From: Caproicibacterium lactatifermentans
Lineage (GTDB): Bacteria; Bacillota; Clostridia; Oscillospirales; Acutalibacteraceae
Assembly (NCBI RefSeq): GCF_013315815.1
Contig: NZ_CP046051.1
Span: 1,302,001 to 1,366,000 of the forward strand
Direction of reading: 5' to 3'
DNA length: 64,000 bases
Part shown: in pieces, positions 35,762 through 44,570 of the stretch
Position numbering within the stretch: the first letter of the stretch is position 1
Layout: each line of letters opens with the position of its first letter
Made by a program: the position numbers and the translations under genes
Notes under the pieces: generated by a model
Seen by the model: only the letters and a program-made list of their open reading frames with translations
Database searches by the model: none
What the model was told of the DNA's origin: nothing

Positions 35762-36685
35762 CTATATCCCACTGTGCAGAAATGCCTGCAGGTTTGCCAC
35801 GTCCGCGGAAAGGTCAAGTGCTTTCAGCAGGCCGCGGAAATCAGCTGGAAAAGGAGCGATTACTGTTTTTTCTCCGCCGGCAGGAGAAAGAAAGCGAGCG
35901 CTGCCGCAATGCAGCGCCTGACGGGGAATCCACTTTCGGCTGCCGCCGTAAAAATCATCGCCGGCAAGCGGATGGCCTATGTATGCCATATGCACACGAA
36001 TTTGATGTGTACGGCCGGTTTCCAGCACACAGCGCACCAATGTATGTTCCTTTGCGCTTCCCACTGCCTGCCAATGCGTGACAGCCGTACGTCCCTGCTG
36101 CATCACCTGCTGTCGCGTTTTACTGCCGGATGCTGTACCAATCGGTGCCGAAATGGTTCCGCTGCCGTGAAGAATTCCTTCGCACACAGCCCAATACGTT
36201 TTCTGTATGGTTGGCGGTACCGAACAGGCGGTGTAACGGTCTTTGGCCAGCAAAACCAAACCGGTGGTGTCGCGGTCCAGCCGATACAGCGGATGAAAAG
36301 ACGGTGTTTCTCCTTTCTTTTGCAGATAATCCAGCGTGATATCCCGCAGCGTGCCGGTCAGCTGACCGGCGCGTGCATAGATAATCATACCGGCGGGCTT
36401 ATCAGCCGCAATAAGGGAGTCGTCCTCATATAGAACAGAAAGCGGTGGTGCGCCGTTCGGATGTACCGCCAGCTTTTCTTTTTCCTGCGGCAGACGCAGC
36501 GTAATCACTTCACCGGCGTGCAGTTTGTCCGTAGCAATTTTTTGATGGCCCGCCGCGGTAATGCCGTGCTCCACCCGTTTGCATTGTGCCAGCAGACGTG
36601 ACGACACGCCGCATGGCCCGCGCAGGAAGCCGCGTACACTGACGCCGTCATAATTTGGCGGTACTGTAAAAGATAACTGACGCAT
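35762..36685 (-). CDS. RluA-family pseudouridine synthase
   Basis: 307 aa. N-terminal S4-like RNA-binding part (FLRGPCGVSSRLLAQCKR), then the catalytic domain with RLDRDTTGLVLLAKD (catalytic Asp about 137) and late RTHQIRVHMAYIGHPLAGDDFYG, all diagnostic of RluA/RluC/RluD enzymes. These isomerise specific uridines in rRNA or tRNA; which site cannot be told. Start ATG 36685 behind GGAGGAAA, which abuts the ilvE terminator. Confidence 0.93.
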   Translation of the reverse strand: MRQLSFTVPPNYDGVSVRGFLRGPCGVSSRLLAQCKRVEHGITAAGHQKIATDKLHAGEVITLRLPQEKEKLAVHPNGAPPLSVLYEDDSLIAADKPAGMIIYARAGQLTGTLRDITLDYLQKKGETPSFHPLYRLDRDTTGLVLLAKDRYTACSVPPTIQKTYWAVCEGILHGSGTISAPIGTASGSKTRQQVMQQGRTAVTHWQAVGSAKEHTLVRCVLETGRTHQIRVHMAYIGHPLAGDDFYGGSRKWIPRQALHCGSARFLSPAGGEKTVIAPFPADFRGLLKALDLSADVANLQAFLHSGI

Positions 36686-36701
36686 ATTTCCTCCACAAAA
36701 A

Positions 36702-36731
36702 AATGCCGCTCCGCAGACGCAGAGTGGCATT
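36702..36731 (-). terminator. Terminator after ilvE
   Basis: Minus strand: AATGCCACTC pairs (one mismatch) with GAGCGGCATT, followed by TTTTTG. It directly precedes the ribosome-binding site of the pseudouridine synthase gene. Confidence 0.8.
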
Positions 36732-36751
36732 GCGTTATTTTCGTTGTTTTC

Positions 36752-37822
36752 TCAGCAGACTTTTGTCGTCCAGTGCATATCGTCCGGCAGACGGCCCCAC
36801 TGAATGCCTGTCAAGGTATCATACAGGCGCTGTGTCACTTCACCGATTTCACCGTTGTTAATCTGTGCAACTTCATCCTTATACTTCAGGACTCCAACCG
36901 GAGAAATAACCGCTGCGGTGCCTGTGCCAAAAACTTCCTCCAGCTTGCCTTCACGGGAAGCCTTCATCACGTCAGCGACCGGCAGACGCTCCTCAGAAAC
37001 ATTGTAACCCCATTTTTTCAGCAGGTCAATGCAGGACATACGGGTAACTCCCGGCAGAACCGTGCCGATGGTCGGCGCTGTATAAATTGTACCGTCAATC
37101 TTAAAGAAGCAGTTCATAGAGCCAACCTCTTCAACGTACTTCCGCTCGACACCGTCCAGCCAAAGTGTCTGGCTGTAACCTATGGATTCCGCAATCTCCT
37201 GGGAAATAAGAGAAGCCGCATAGTTTCCGCCGCACTTGATGTAGCCTGTTCCGCCGGGAGTAGCACGGACATATTTGTCCTCCACATAAATCTTAACCGG
37301 ATTCAGGCCTGTCGGATAATAGGCAGCCACCGGGCAGCAGATAACCATAAATTTATAAGTATTGGACGGCTTTACGCCCAAGTGTGCTTCTGTAGCAATG
37401 CAGAAAGGACGAATGTATAGGGATTCACCCGGCTGGCTGGGAACCCAGTCTTTTTCTGTCTTGACCAGTGCCTTAACGGCCGTGACGAAGTCCTCTTCCG
37501 GTACAACCGGCATAACCATACGTTCGTTGGTGGATTTAAAACGTACCGCGTTGCGGTCCGGACGGAACAGCTGAATGGAACCATCCGGTGTACGGTAAGC
37601 CTTCAGGCCCTCAAAAGACTCCTGCGCATAGTGCAGTACAATCGCAGCGGGGTCCAGCTGCAGCGGCGCGTAAGGCACAATTCGTGGGTCGTGCCAGCCG
37701 GTGCCGGCTGTATAGTCCATGACAAACATATGGTCCGTAAAAATAGAACCAAACGGCAGCGGGTCGCCCGGGGCCGGTTTCTTCTTTGGCGTTTTTGTCA
37801 GTTCATAGCGGATCTCCTGCAT
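36752..37822 (-). CDS. ilvE: Branched-chain amino acid aminotransferase
   Basis: Fold-type IV PLP aminotransferase for the last step of Ile, Leu and Val synthesis and the first of their breakdown. 356 aa, the longer (BCAT type II) form. Motifs: SFEGLKAYR (about 68), the PLP Lys region YIKCGGNYAASL (about 196) and EVGSMNCFF (about 232). ATG behind AGAGGG. Single-gene unit: strong promoter with a palindrome upstream, terminator downstream. Confidence 0.96.
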   Translation of the reverse strand: MQEIRYELTKTPKKKPAPGDPLPFGSIFTDHMFVMDYTAGTGWHDPRIVPYAPLQLDPAAIVLHYAQESFEGLKAYRTPDGSIQLFRPDRNAVRFKSTNERMVMPVVPEEDFVTAVKALVKTEKDWVPSQPGESLYIRPFCIATEAHLGVKPSNTYKFMVICCPVAAYYPTGLNPVKIYVEDKYVRATPGGTGYIKCGGNYAASLISQEIAESIGYSQTLWLDGVERKYVEEVGSMNCFFKIDGTIYTAPTIGTVLPGVTRMSCIDLLKKWGYNVSEERLPVADVMKASREGKLEEVFGTGTAAVISPVGVLKYKDEVAQINNGEIGEVTQRLYDTLTGIQWGRLPDDMHWTTKVC

Positions 37823-37854
37823 AAAAAAAGCCCTCTTTCTATTGATTGCCTATT

Positions 37855-37883
37855 ATTTTATCACGTCAGCACGCTGCTGACAA
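37855..37883 (-). promoter_or_regulatory. ilvE promoter overlapped by a palindromic operator
   Basis: Minus strand: TTGTCA (37878-37883), 17-base spacer, TAAAAT (37855-37860). The perfect inverted repeat GTCAGCA-N3-TGCTGAC (37865-37881) covers part of the -35 and the spacer, the position of a repressor site. Confidence 0.65.
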
Positions 37884-38021
37884 GCTTTTCAGCACATTAG
37901 GTATTATGACACAAACGCGGAGAAAAAAATGTAAAGCGTGTTACAGTTTTTGCTTCCTTTTTTCAAGAAAATGCATAAATGGGCAATTCCTTTCTGCCAT
38001 CGCATCGGAACAAACGGCGCA

Positions 38022-39401
38022 CTATTCCCTGTCTGTTCCTCTGTTTTCGCTTTCCGGCAGCATACGCAAACCTTTGGGATAATGATTTTTAAGGCGTCCG
38101 CCGCTGCATTTTCCGAACCCAACGGTGACGCCTGCAACGGAAACGCCGCAATAGCCGCGGAAGGTATCTGGCACTTCTATTTCCTCACCGCGCAAAAAAG
38201 CAAATACGCGTGGGTCATCATGAACAAGCTGCAGGCACTGCCGCAGCTGTTCCGGCCGTGATGCCAAAAAAGCCGCGTGTGCCGGCTCCAGCCGCGGCGG
38301 TGCGTTTTTGCGATGCACTGGCTTTGCCTCGCCCAGCAGAATACCCGCACGCAGAACGCCAAGTCCCTGCAGCGGCGGCAGACCTTCCGGCAGCAGGTAC
38401 AGCCGTTCTCCGACTTGCGCCGGCACACCAGGGCGCGTTCCCTTGTATAAGGATGCCGCAAGCTGTTCCGCCGCCGTGGAAAAAGCTTGCCCGGATGCTG
38501 AAAAGGTCGTATCGGGTGTTTTCCCGTCCCGCCGCATGACGGCAACAAAATGTCCTTCGCCGCCATCCATGGGATAAATGCGCCGCGCAAAGCGCAGAGC
38601 AGGGCGGCCGCCCTGCAGGCCGGTATCAACCAGGTGAAAGTCGGGGTGCCGCTGCAAAAACGCCGTGACAACGCCCTCATTTTCCTCTTCAGAGAAAGTA
38701 CAGGTAGAATATGTCAGAACACCGCCCGGCCGCACCGCTTTTTGCGCGCTCTCCAAAATGGCTTTCTGCCGCACCGCGCAGGCAGAAACGTGCTCTGGGC
38801 TCCATTCTTCCATAGCTTTCGCGTCACGCCGGAACATACCTTCCCCAGAGCAGGGAGCGTCCACCAGCACACGGTCGAAAAACTCCTGCAGGGCACTGCA
38901 CAATGTTTCCGGTTGACACGAACTGACAACTGCATTGGGCACACCGATTCTTTCCATATTGGAGAGCAAAATTTTTGCGCGCCCACGCACCAATTCGTTG
39001 CTCCACAAAAGGCCCTGTCCGCTGAGCTGACCGGCAATCTGGGTGCTTTTCCCTCCGGGCGCCGCGCACAGGTCGAGCACCCGTTCCCCCGGCTGCGGAT
39101 TGAGTGCCGTCACGGCTGCCGCGGCGCTTGGTTCCTGCATATAAAAAGCGCCGGCATGATGCAGCGGTTCCCTGCCGGGCCGGAACTCAGCTGGCACATA
39201 ATAAGAAAGCGGTGAAAACGGCGCCTGCCTAAGCGGAAAAGGCAACGATTCTTCCAAAATTTTTTGAGAACACTTCAGCGGATTTCGCCGCAGGGCACGC
39301 AGTGCTGGGCACTGATATTTGGGAAAAAACTCCTCAGCTTCAGTACCTAACTGTTCCTTCATGCGCTGTATAAAAGCGGTAGGCAGCTGCAATTTTATCA
39401 C
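38022..39401 (-). CDS. rRNA m5C methyltransferase, RsmF/YebU type
   Basis: 459 aa member of the NOL1/NOP2/Sun family that methylates cytosine in rRNA. N-terminal RNA-binding region, then SAM domain with VLDLCAAPGGKSTQIA (about 108), the catalytic pair VDAPCSGEGMFRRD (about 180) and TYSTCTFSEEEN (about 230), and a C-terminal PUA-like RsmF extension (RFxxGxxIxVP-type 'FRGYCGVSVAGVTVGFGK'). Starts GTG at 39401; a TTG three codons later is an alternative. Target site (16S C1407 in E. coli) is assumed by family only. Confidence 0.9.
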   Translation of the reverse strand: MIKLQLPTAFIQRMKEQLGTEAEEFFPKYQCPALRALRRNPLKCSQKILEESLPFPLRQAPFSPLSYYVPAEFRPGREPLHHAGAFYMQEPSAAAAVTALNPQPGERVLDLCAAPGGKSTQIAGQLSGQGLLWSNELVRGRAKILLSNMERIGVPNAVVSSCQPETLCSALQEFFDRVLVDAPCSGEGMFRRDAKAMEEWSPEHVSACAVRQKAILESAQKAVRPGGVLTYSTCTFSEEENEGVVTAFLQRHPDFHLVDTGLQGGRPALRFARRIYPMDGGEGHFVAVMRRDGKTPDTTFSASGQAFSTAAEQLAASLYKGTRPGVPAQVGERLYLLPEGLPPLQGLGVLRAGILLGEAKPVHRKNAPPRLEPAHAAFLASRPEQLRQCLQLVHDDPRVFAFLRGEEIEVPDTFRGYCGVSVAGVTVGFGKCSGGRLKNHYPKGLRMLPESENRGTDRE

Positions 39402-39460
39402 TCATTTCGTATATTTTTTTCAGGACAGACCATACTACACGTTGTAAGGAGGTGAGTATC

Positions 39461-39649
39461 TTGGATAACCAGAATTACTCTTCTGACAAATACGAGAATT
39501 GCACCCACACCAACAGCCAGAATAAGGCACAGCAGAACGCACAGAACCGTAACAACCAGAACGCACAGAATCGTTGCAATCAGAATGCGCAGAACAAAAA
39601 GGCGCAGAATGCACAGAACAAGAATTCTTCCTCTAACACAGAAGGCTGA
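39461..39649 (+). CDS. Small Asn/Gln-rich repeat protein
   Basis: 62 aa from a TTG placed 8 bases after AAGGAGG (a GTG at 39452 overlaps that site and is unlikely). After MDNQNYSSDKYENC it is built from QNAQN/NNQNAQNR-type repeats: Asn and Gln make up roughly half of the protein. No membrane segment or signal. Strong ribosome-binding site and a perfect terminator argue that it is real and well expressed. Similar low-complexity peptides occur in spore-forming Clostridia; function unknown. Confidence 0.7.
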   Translation: MDNQNYSSDKYENCTHTNSQNKAQQNAQNRNNQNAQNRCNQNAQNKKAQNAQNKNSSSNTEG

Positions 39650-39672
39650 AGCCTTTTGTAACAAAACAAACC

Positions 39673-39718
39673 GGGCCGGAGAGCACTGCAGAACACAATC
39701 TGCGGCGCTCTCCGGCCC
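39673..39718. terminator. Bidirectional terminator between convergent genes
   Basis: GGGCCGGAGAGC pairs perfectly with GCTCTCCGGCCC. On the plus strand CATTTTATG follows; on the minus strand a GGTTTG/TTTT run follows. It serves the Asn/Gln peptide and YitT genes. Confidence 0.85.
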
Positions 39719-39738
39719 CATTTTATGGGATATAAAAA

Positions 39739-40674
39739 TTATTTTTTTCGTGTCCCGTTATTTTTGCGTTCCGCCAAGATTTCCGGCAGTGTCTTGTCCA
39801 CAGGGGCAGAACTGCGAAAACCTTCTCCGCGGATTTGGGCCGCCTCGCCGGCGATAATAAACGCATCTTTATCCTCATCCTTCACCAAATCCATGACCTG
39901 ATAAATCTCTGACCGGCTGACAGCACACATAAGGACTTCGCCCTCACGGCCGCTGTACATTCCCTTGGAATGAATAGCGGTTACGCCGCGGTCCACTTCC
40001 TTAAAGATACGCTGGGAAATTCCGTCCGGATACTGTGTGACAATCCACAAGATCTTTCCCCGGCCAATGTCTGAACCGTACAAGATTTCATCAATCACGT
40101 TGGTAGAAACAAACAGATAAATAACTGCATACAGGACACTTTCTATCCGACGATACACGATTGCGGAACTGATAACGACCACAACATCTACAGACATCAT
40201 CAGTCTGCCTGTACTTAAATGTCGGAAGTGACGCTGCAGCAAACGCGCCACCATATCGGTTCCCCCGGTCGTAGCGCCGCGCCGAAAGACCATGGCCAAA
40301 CTGACTCCTTCCAGCAGGCCGCCAAAAATGGCCGCCAGCATAGGGTCCCCTTTATAGGCTGGCAGCATGGAGCCAAACCAGTCAATGGCAAAGGAGGTCA
40401 GGAAAGATGCCACAATCGTCTTTGTCACAATTTTATAGCCAATCTCCATCAGTGAGAAAATAAAAATTGGTACATTGAGCAGGAAGGTCACGAGGCCAAT
40501 GGGTAAACCGAACGCATAGTTCAGCATTGTAGAGATACCGGTAACACCGCCCGGTGCAATTTTATTTGGAGCCGTAAAAACGCGGACGGCCACCGCAAAA
40601 ATGCAGCCGCTGACAAAATACAACAGTACATCCGTTATCATTATTTTTACAGTGTTTTTCTGTTTTACCGACAA
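39739..40674 (-). CDS. YitT-family membrane protein
   Basis: 311 aa. N-terminal YitT/DUF161 membrane region with about five helices (residues 10-180), with the repeat-like GGVTGIS and GATTGGTDMVARL motifs, then a C-terminal DUF2179 cytoplasmic domain (about 225-290: YSGREGEVLMCAVSRSEIYQV), a PII-like fold. Start TTG (SVKQKN) behind AGGTGG. Family function is unknown; a transporter with a regulatory domain is the usual guess. Follows mrnC by 8 bases. Confidence 0.88.
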   Translation of the reverse strand: MSVKQKNTVKIMITDVLLYFVSGCIFAVAVRVFTAPNKIAPGGVTGISTMLNYAFGLPIGLVTFLLNVPIFIFSLMEIGYKIVTKTIVASFLTSFAIDWFGSMLPAYKGDPMLAAIFGGLLEGVSLAMVFRRGATTGGTDMVARLLQRHFRHLSTGRLMMSVDVVVVISSAIVYRRIESVLYAVIYLFVSTNVIDEILYGSDIGRGKILWIVTQYPDGISQRIFKEVDRGVTAIHSKGMYSGREGEVLMCAVSRSEIYQVMDLVKDEDKDAFIIAGEAAQIRGEGFRSSAPVDKTLPEILAERKNNGTRKK

Positions 40675-40682
40675 TTTTCCAC

Positions 40683-41096
40683 CTACACCTCTCCCCTGTT
40701 TTCTCTGGCATTCTGCAGAACCTGAAAAAGTTCGCGCAGACGTGGCAAACGGCTCTGCAGGTACAGGTAGCCAAACAGTGCTTCCAATCCGGTTGCCGCA
40801 TGATAGTCTGCCACAGAAGCATTTTTCGGAATATGATGCGTATGTGCGTTTCGTCCCCGATGCAGGACAGCTATTTCTTCTTCTGTTAATATTGGCTGCA
40901 GGATTTTACAGTCCTGTGCCTGTGCCGTGCAGCACACCTGCTGTACAGCTTTTCCGTGCAGTGTATTTACGGAACAGTTGGAATCGCAAACCAATTTTTC
41001 CCGCACAAAAAGTTCAAATACACAGTCACCCACAAAAGCCAGCGTTAGCGGGCTAAGTTTTTTGGGGTCACAGGGGATATCTAAAAAACGTTCCAT
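40683..41096 (-). CDS. mrnC: Mini-ribonuclease III
   Basis: 137 aa RNase III-like catalytic domain without a dsRNA-binding domain; in Bacillus it matures 23S rRNA ends. LTLAFVGDCVFELFVRE (about residues 17-33) holds the catalytic acidic motif, and YHAATGLEALFGYLYL (about 100-115) the second acidic set (Glu in GLEALFG). Start ATG 41096 behind AAAGGCG; the frame runs to 41156 without support. Confidence 0.92.
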   Translation of the reverse strand: MERFLDIPCDPKKLSPLTLAFVGDCVFELFVREKLVCDSNCSVNTLHGKAVQQVCCTAQAQDCKILQPILTEEEIAVLHRGRNAHTHHIPKNASVADYHAATGLEALFGYLYLQSRLPRLRELFQVLQNARENRGEV

Positions 41097-41169
41097 GTTT
41101 CGCCTTTCTCCATCTGACACCGTGCAGAGCGTCCCTGCATGGCACTCGTACAGCATTCATTTCTTTCAT

Positions 41170-42441
41170 TTATTCAACATAATCAAACTGTACGTCATAA
41201 ATAGAAACCGTGTCGCCGTCCTGCACACCTGCTTCCCGCAGATGCTGGTCCACGCCGGTCTTGAGAAGTACACGCTGGAAATACTGCAGTGATTCATAAT
41301 CGTCAAAATTAACGGACTGTATAACCTGCAAAAGCCACGGTGCCTCCACAACATAAATGCCATCCTGTTTGGTGATTTTTACCTCGCCGCGCGGAATTTC
41401 CTCCGGCTTTGTCAGCGGCACCGGATCCGGCTCATAGCGGCGGACCGGTGGCAGCTTGCTGAGTTCCTCACTGATTTTATTGATTAATGAGTCCACACCC
41501 TCATGAATAGGCGCCATAATGGGGAAGAAAGAATACCCCTGCTTCTCGATGAAATCACGGAAATCGGCAACGTGCGCTTCATCTGTCAAGTCACATTTAT
41601 TGCCGGCCACAATCATAGGACGCTCCGCAAGTTCCGGATTAAAGCGGCGCAGTTCTTCATTGATAATGCGAAAATCCTCTTTCGGGTCACGGCCCTCACT
41701 GCCGGAAACATCGACAATATGCAGAAGCAGACGGCAGCGCTCCACATGGCGCAGGAACTGGTGCCCCAGACCAACGCCTTTCCATGCGCCTTCCACCAGA
41801 CCGGGAATATCCGCCATGACAAAGGAACGTCCCTGCGGGAGGTGAACAACACCCAAAACCGGCGTTAACGTTGTGAAATGATAGTCTGCAATATTTGGCT
41901 TTGCTTCACTGACAACACTGACCAGTGTACTTTTGCCAACGTTCGGAAAACCAACCAGCCCAACGTCAGCCAGAAGTTTGAGTTCCAGTTGAACATCTGC
42001 TTCCTGCCCGGGCATACCCGGTTTTGCAAAGCGCGGCACCTGACGGGTTGGGGTGGCAAAATGTGTATTCCCCCAGCCGCCGCGGCCACCCTGCAGTACA
42101 ACCTGTGGCTCATCGTTGGAAACATCCGCCAGCAGCCGACCGCTTGCCGCATCTTTTACCAGTGTGCCGCGCGGAACCTTCAGCAGAAGGTCCTCTCCTT
42201 TTTTCCCGAAGCAGCGTTTGCCGCGGCCGGCTTCCCCGCTCTTTGCCACAAATTTATGGCGGTACCGGTAATCCGACAGTGTTGAAATACTGTCATCTGC
42301 CTGAAACAGGACGTTTCCGCCGCGGCCACCGTCGCCGCCGTCCGGTCCGCCTGCGGCAACATACTTTTCTCTACGGAAAGAAACTGCGCCAGCGCCGCCG
42401 TCACCTGCTTTGATATGGATTTTTGCTTGGTCAATAAACAT
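41170..42441 (-). CDS. obg: GTPase Obg
   Basis: Essential ribosome-assembly and stress GTPase, also needed for sporulation entry in Bacillus. 423 aa. Gly-rich Obg fold (residues 1-158: KAGDGGAGAVSFRREKYV), G domain with GFPNVGKST (about 165), DIPGLVEGA (about 213) and NKCD (about 285), and a C-terminal OCT domain (about 345-423). Start ATG 42441 behind GGAGG. A strong terminator separates it from rpmA, so read-through or an own promoter is needed. Confidence 0.97.
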   Translation of the reverse strand: MFIDQAKIHIKAGDGGAGAVSFRREKYVAAGGPDGGDGGRGGNVLFQADDSISTLSDYRYRHKFVAKSGEAGRGKRCFGKKGEDLLLKVPRGTLVKDAASGRLLADVSNDEPQVVLQGGRGGWGNTHFATPTRQVPRFAKPGMPGQEADVQLELKLLADVGLVGFPNVGKSTLVSVVSEAKPNIADYHFTTLTPVLGVVHLPQGRSFVMADIPGLVEGAWKGVGLGHQFLRHVERCRLLLHIVDVSGSEGRDPKEDFRIINEELRRFNPELAERPMIVAGNKCDLTDEAHVADFRDFIEKQGYSFFPIMAPIHEGVDSLINKISEELSKLPPVRRYEPDPVPLTKPEEIPRGEVKITKQDGIYVVEAPWLLQVIQSVNFDDYESLQYFQRVLLKTGVDQHLREAGVQDGDTVSIYDVQFDYVE

Positions 42442-42545
42442 AAAAAACCTCCAGTCGGCACTGCAGTCCCCCGCAGAAAAGATAAAGAACATTCATCAGC
42501 TTGTTTGAACTTCGTCAGAAATTTATTCTGCCCGATATACAACAA

Positions 42546-42573
42546 AAATCCCAGGCCATACGGCCTGGGATTT
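42546..42573. terminator. Terminator after rpmA
   Basis: AAATCCCAGGCC and GGCCTGGGATTT form a perfect 12-bp stem with a 4-base loop; A/T-rich on both sides. Confidence 0.9.
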
Positions 42574-42584
42574 ACTTTGCCGGT

Positions 42585-42869
42585 TTACTGTTCTACTTCG
42601 TAAACGCTGACCTTCTTGCGGTCTGCGCCCAGGCGCTCAAACTTAACAGTGCCGCTGATTTTTGCAAACAGTGTGTCATCAGAACCAATGCCGACGTTCA
42701 GGCCGGGATGGATGTGTGTACCGCGCTGCTTAACCAGAACATTTCCGGCCAGAACGAACTGACCGTCCGCACGCTTGACACCGAGGCGCTTAGACTCGGA
42801 ATCACGGCCGTTCTTTGTGGAACCCATACCTTTTTTATGAGCAAATAACTGAATATTTACTTTCAGCAT
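42585..42869 (-). CDS. rpmA: 50S ribosomal protein L27 with cleavable N-terminus
   Basis: 94 aa. Starts [20 protein letters not shown]: the extra nine residues ending in Phe before AHKKG are the Firmicute-type leader removed by the protease Prp to let the N-terminus reach the peptidyl-transferase centre. prp lies immediately upstream. ATG behind AAAGAGGTG. Confidence 0.98.
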   Translation of the reverse strand: MLKVNIQLFAHKKGMGSTKNGRDSESKRLGVKRADGQFVLAGNVLVKQRGTHIHPGLNVGIGSDDTLFAKISGTVKFERLGADRKKVSVYEVEQ

Positions 42870-42872
42870 TTT

Positions 42873-43196
42873 TTACACCTCTTTATTTCTCATGCAAATC
42901 TGTTTCGGATACTGTTCTTTTAGGCCGATGATATGCAGCCGCAGCGATTCCAGCAAAGGACCGCACTGCTGTGCAGCTGTATTTGAAACCTGCACGGTAA
43001 GCAGGCCGTCCTGCTCACTTACCCGGGCCGGAACATGGAGAACATCTGTTATCCCGTTTGCTGTCAGGTAAGCCGCGGAAGAAACCGCCGCGCACACAAT
43101 GCTGTTCCCGCTTTCCGCGTCATTGGCATGTCCCCGAAAGGAAAAGCCAATCAGCTGCTGTGTGTCAGTATCTAAAAGAAAGCTGCACCGAATCAT
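42873..43196 (-). CDS. prp: Ribosomal-processing cysteine protease Prp
   Basis: 107 aa YsxB-family protease that trims L27. Catalytic His in FRGHAND (about 22) and Cys in SIVCAAVSS (about 35) are present. Its ATG overlaps the rplU stop (TGATG) and it ends just before rpmA, the usual rplU-prp-rpmA order. Confidence 0.95.
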   Translation of the reverse strand: MIRCSFLLDTDTQQLIGFSFRGHANDAESGNSIVCAAVSSAAYLTANGITDVLHVPARVSEQDGLLTVQVSNTAAQQCGPLLESLRLHIIGLKEQYPKQICMRNKEV

Positions 43197-43504
43197 CAGG
43201 CTTCAATAGATTCAATCTGTACCTTTGTGTAAGGCTGACGATGGCCCATCTTGCGGGACTCACCCTTCTTCGGCTTGTAAGTCCAGATGTTAATTTTCTT
43301 GGATTTGCCGTTTTTCAGGACCTTACCCTTAACTGCAACGCCCTCGACATAGGGTTTGCCAACCTTCAGGCCGTCGTCGCCGCCAACCGCAAGGACCTTG
43401 AATTCAACGGAGCTGTCGACATCAGCTGCAAGCTTTTCGACAAAGACAACATCGTCTTTCTCTACTTTATACTGCTTGCCGCCGGTTTCAATAATTGCAT
43501 ACAT
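43196..43504 (-). CDS. rplU: 50S ribosomal protein L21
   Basis: 102 aa, start ATG 43504 ([18 protein letters not shown]), ends KVQIESIEA. Standard L21 length and sequence. First gene of rplU-prp-rpmA behind a strong promoter and an L21-type leader. Confidence 0.98.
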   Translation of the reverse strand: MYAIIETGGKQYKVEKDDVVFVEKLAADVDSSVEFKVLAVGGDDGLKVGKPYVEGVAVKGKVLKNGKSKKINIWTYKPKKGESRKMGHRQPYTKVQIESIEA

Positions 43505-43582
43505 AAACAGAAAACCTGCTTTCCTTAGACTCGCTATCGTGGGCGGAGCCATTCGGGCCCACTTATACCCAAAATATGCGGC
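43505..43582 (-). ncRNA. L21 leader, autoregulatory 5' UTR
   Basis: The 5' UTR between promoter and rplU has a GTGGGC/GCCCAC hairpin and further short stems, in the place where Firmicutes carry the L21 leader that is thought to bind L21 and repress its own operon. Assignment is by position and hairpin; I did not match the full consensus. Confidence 0.5.
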
Positions 43583-43588
43583 TCTTAT

Positions 43589-43617
43589 ATTCTAACATGC
43601 CGCTTTTTATTTGTCAA
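43589..43617 (-). promoter_or_regulatory. Promoter of rplU-prp-rpmA
   Basis: Minus strand: perfect TTGACA (43612-43617), 17-base spacer, TAGAAT (43589-43594). Confidence 0.8.
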
Positions 43618-43626
43618 CTTTTGTTT

Positions 43627-44529
43627 TCAGTGTCTGCGCGCCGCAAGACTGTCCGCCAGCATACGCAGGAATTCCGCCTGTTCGCCGAAAACAGAAAGCG
43701 CCTGTTCCGCCTGACGGGTAAGGTCCGCGGCCACCTGACGGGCCTTCGTCAGGCCAAGCAGCGTAACATATGTGCCCTTTTCGTTCTGTGCGTCACTGCC
43801 GGTCGGCTTGCCAAGTGCTTCCGTGCTGCCCGCAACGTCCAGAATGTCGTCCTGAATCTGGAAAGCAAGCCCCAGTGCCCGGGCATAGCGGTCGGCGGCA
43901 TCGGTCTGTTCCTGGGAAGCGCCGGCCAGTGCACAGCCCATATGTGCCGCCGCACGAATCATGGCACCCGTTTTTTTTGCATCGATGTCCGCCAGCTCTT
44001 CCACACGGATGTCTTTGTTTTCATTCAGTAAATCCAGCACCTGACCGGCCACCATGCCGTGGTCACCGGCGGCCTGCGCCAAAATGGAGGCTGCCTGCAA
44101 TGCGCGGCTGCTTCCGACAGCGGCCGCCTGTTTTTCATCCGTCGCCACTTCAAATGCTTTGGTCAGCAGGGCATCCCCAGCCAGCAGCGCATTGGCTTCG
44201 CCGAAAGCCTTGTGGCTGGAAGGTCTGCCACGGCGTAGGTCGTCGTCGTCCATACAGGGCAGGTCATCATGAATAAGTGAATATGTGTGGACCATTTCCA
44301 GCGCACAAGCAAATGGCACAGCTGCCTGTGCGTTCCCGCCGCACAGCGAGCAGAAAGCAAGCAGCATCACCGGACGTACCCGCTTGCCGCCGGCCAGCAG
44401 ACTGTAACGCATGGCTTGGTACAAAACGGCCTCCGTCAGTTGTGGCTGCTCCGGCACCAGTTCTTTCAGTTTTTCTTCCGTCAGACACGCATACTCTTTC
44501 ATCTGTGCCTGAAATTCTGTCTGATTCAT
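43627..44529 (-). CDS. ispA: Polyprenyl (farnesyl/geranylgeranyl) diphosphate synthase
   Basis: All-alpha prenyltransferase that chains IPP onto allylic diphosphates for quinone, undecaprenol and carotenoid precursors. 300 aa, the FPP-synthase size. First Asp-rich motif DDLPCMDDDD (about 83) with the two-residue insertion of bacterial FPP synthases, second motif DDILD (about 225). Start ATG 44529 with GGGGGAG upstream. Last gene of the nusB-xseAB operon, as is common in Firmicutes. Confidence 0.93.
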   Translation of the reverse strand: MNQTEFQAQMKEYACLTEEKLKELVPEQPQLTEAVLYQAMRYSLLAGGKRVRPVMLLAFCSLCGGNAQAAVPFACALEMVHTYSLIHDDLPCMDDDDLRRGRPSSHKAFGEANALLAGDALLTKAFEVATDEKQAAAVGSSRALQAASILAQAAGDHGMVAGQVLDLLNENKDIRVEELADIDAKKTGAMIRAAAHMGCALAGASQEQTDAADRYARALGLAFQIQDDILDVAGSTEALGKPTGSDAQNEKGTYVTLLGLTKARQVAADLTRQAEQALSVFGEQAEFLRMLADSLAARRH

Positions 44530-44570
44530 GTTTTTCCGCTCCCCCGGCATTTTGCCGTCATTGCATATTT

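Noticed and set aside
39500-39620. CRISPR-like repeats in the Asn/Gln peptide gene
   Set aside because: The repeats are irregular, follow codon phase and encode QNAQN units; there is no spacer of constant length and no cas gene.
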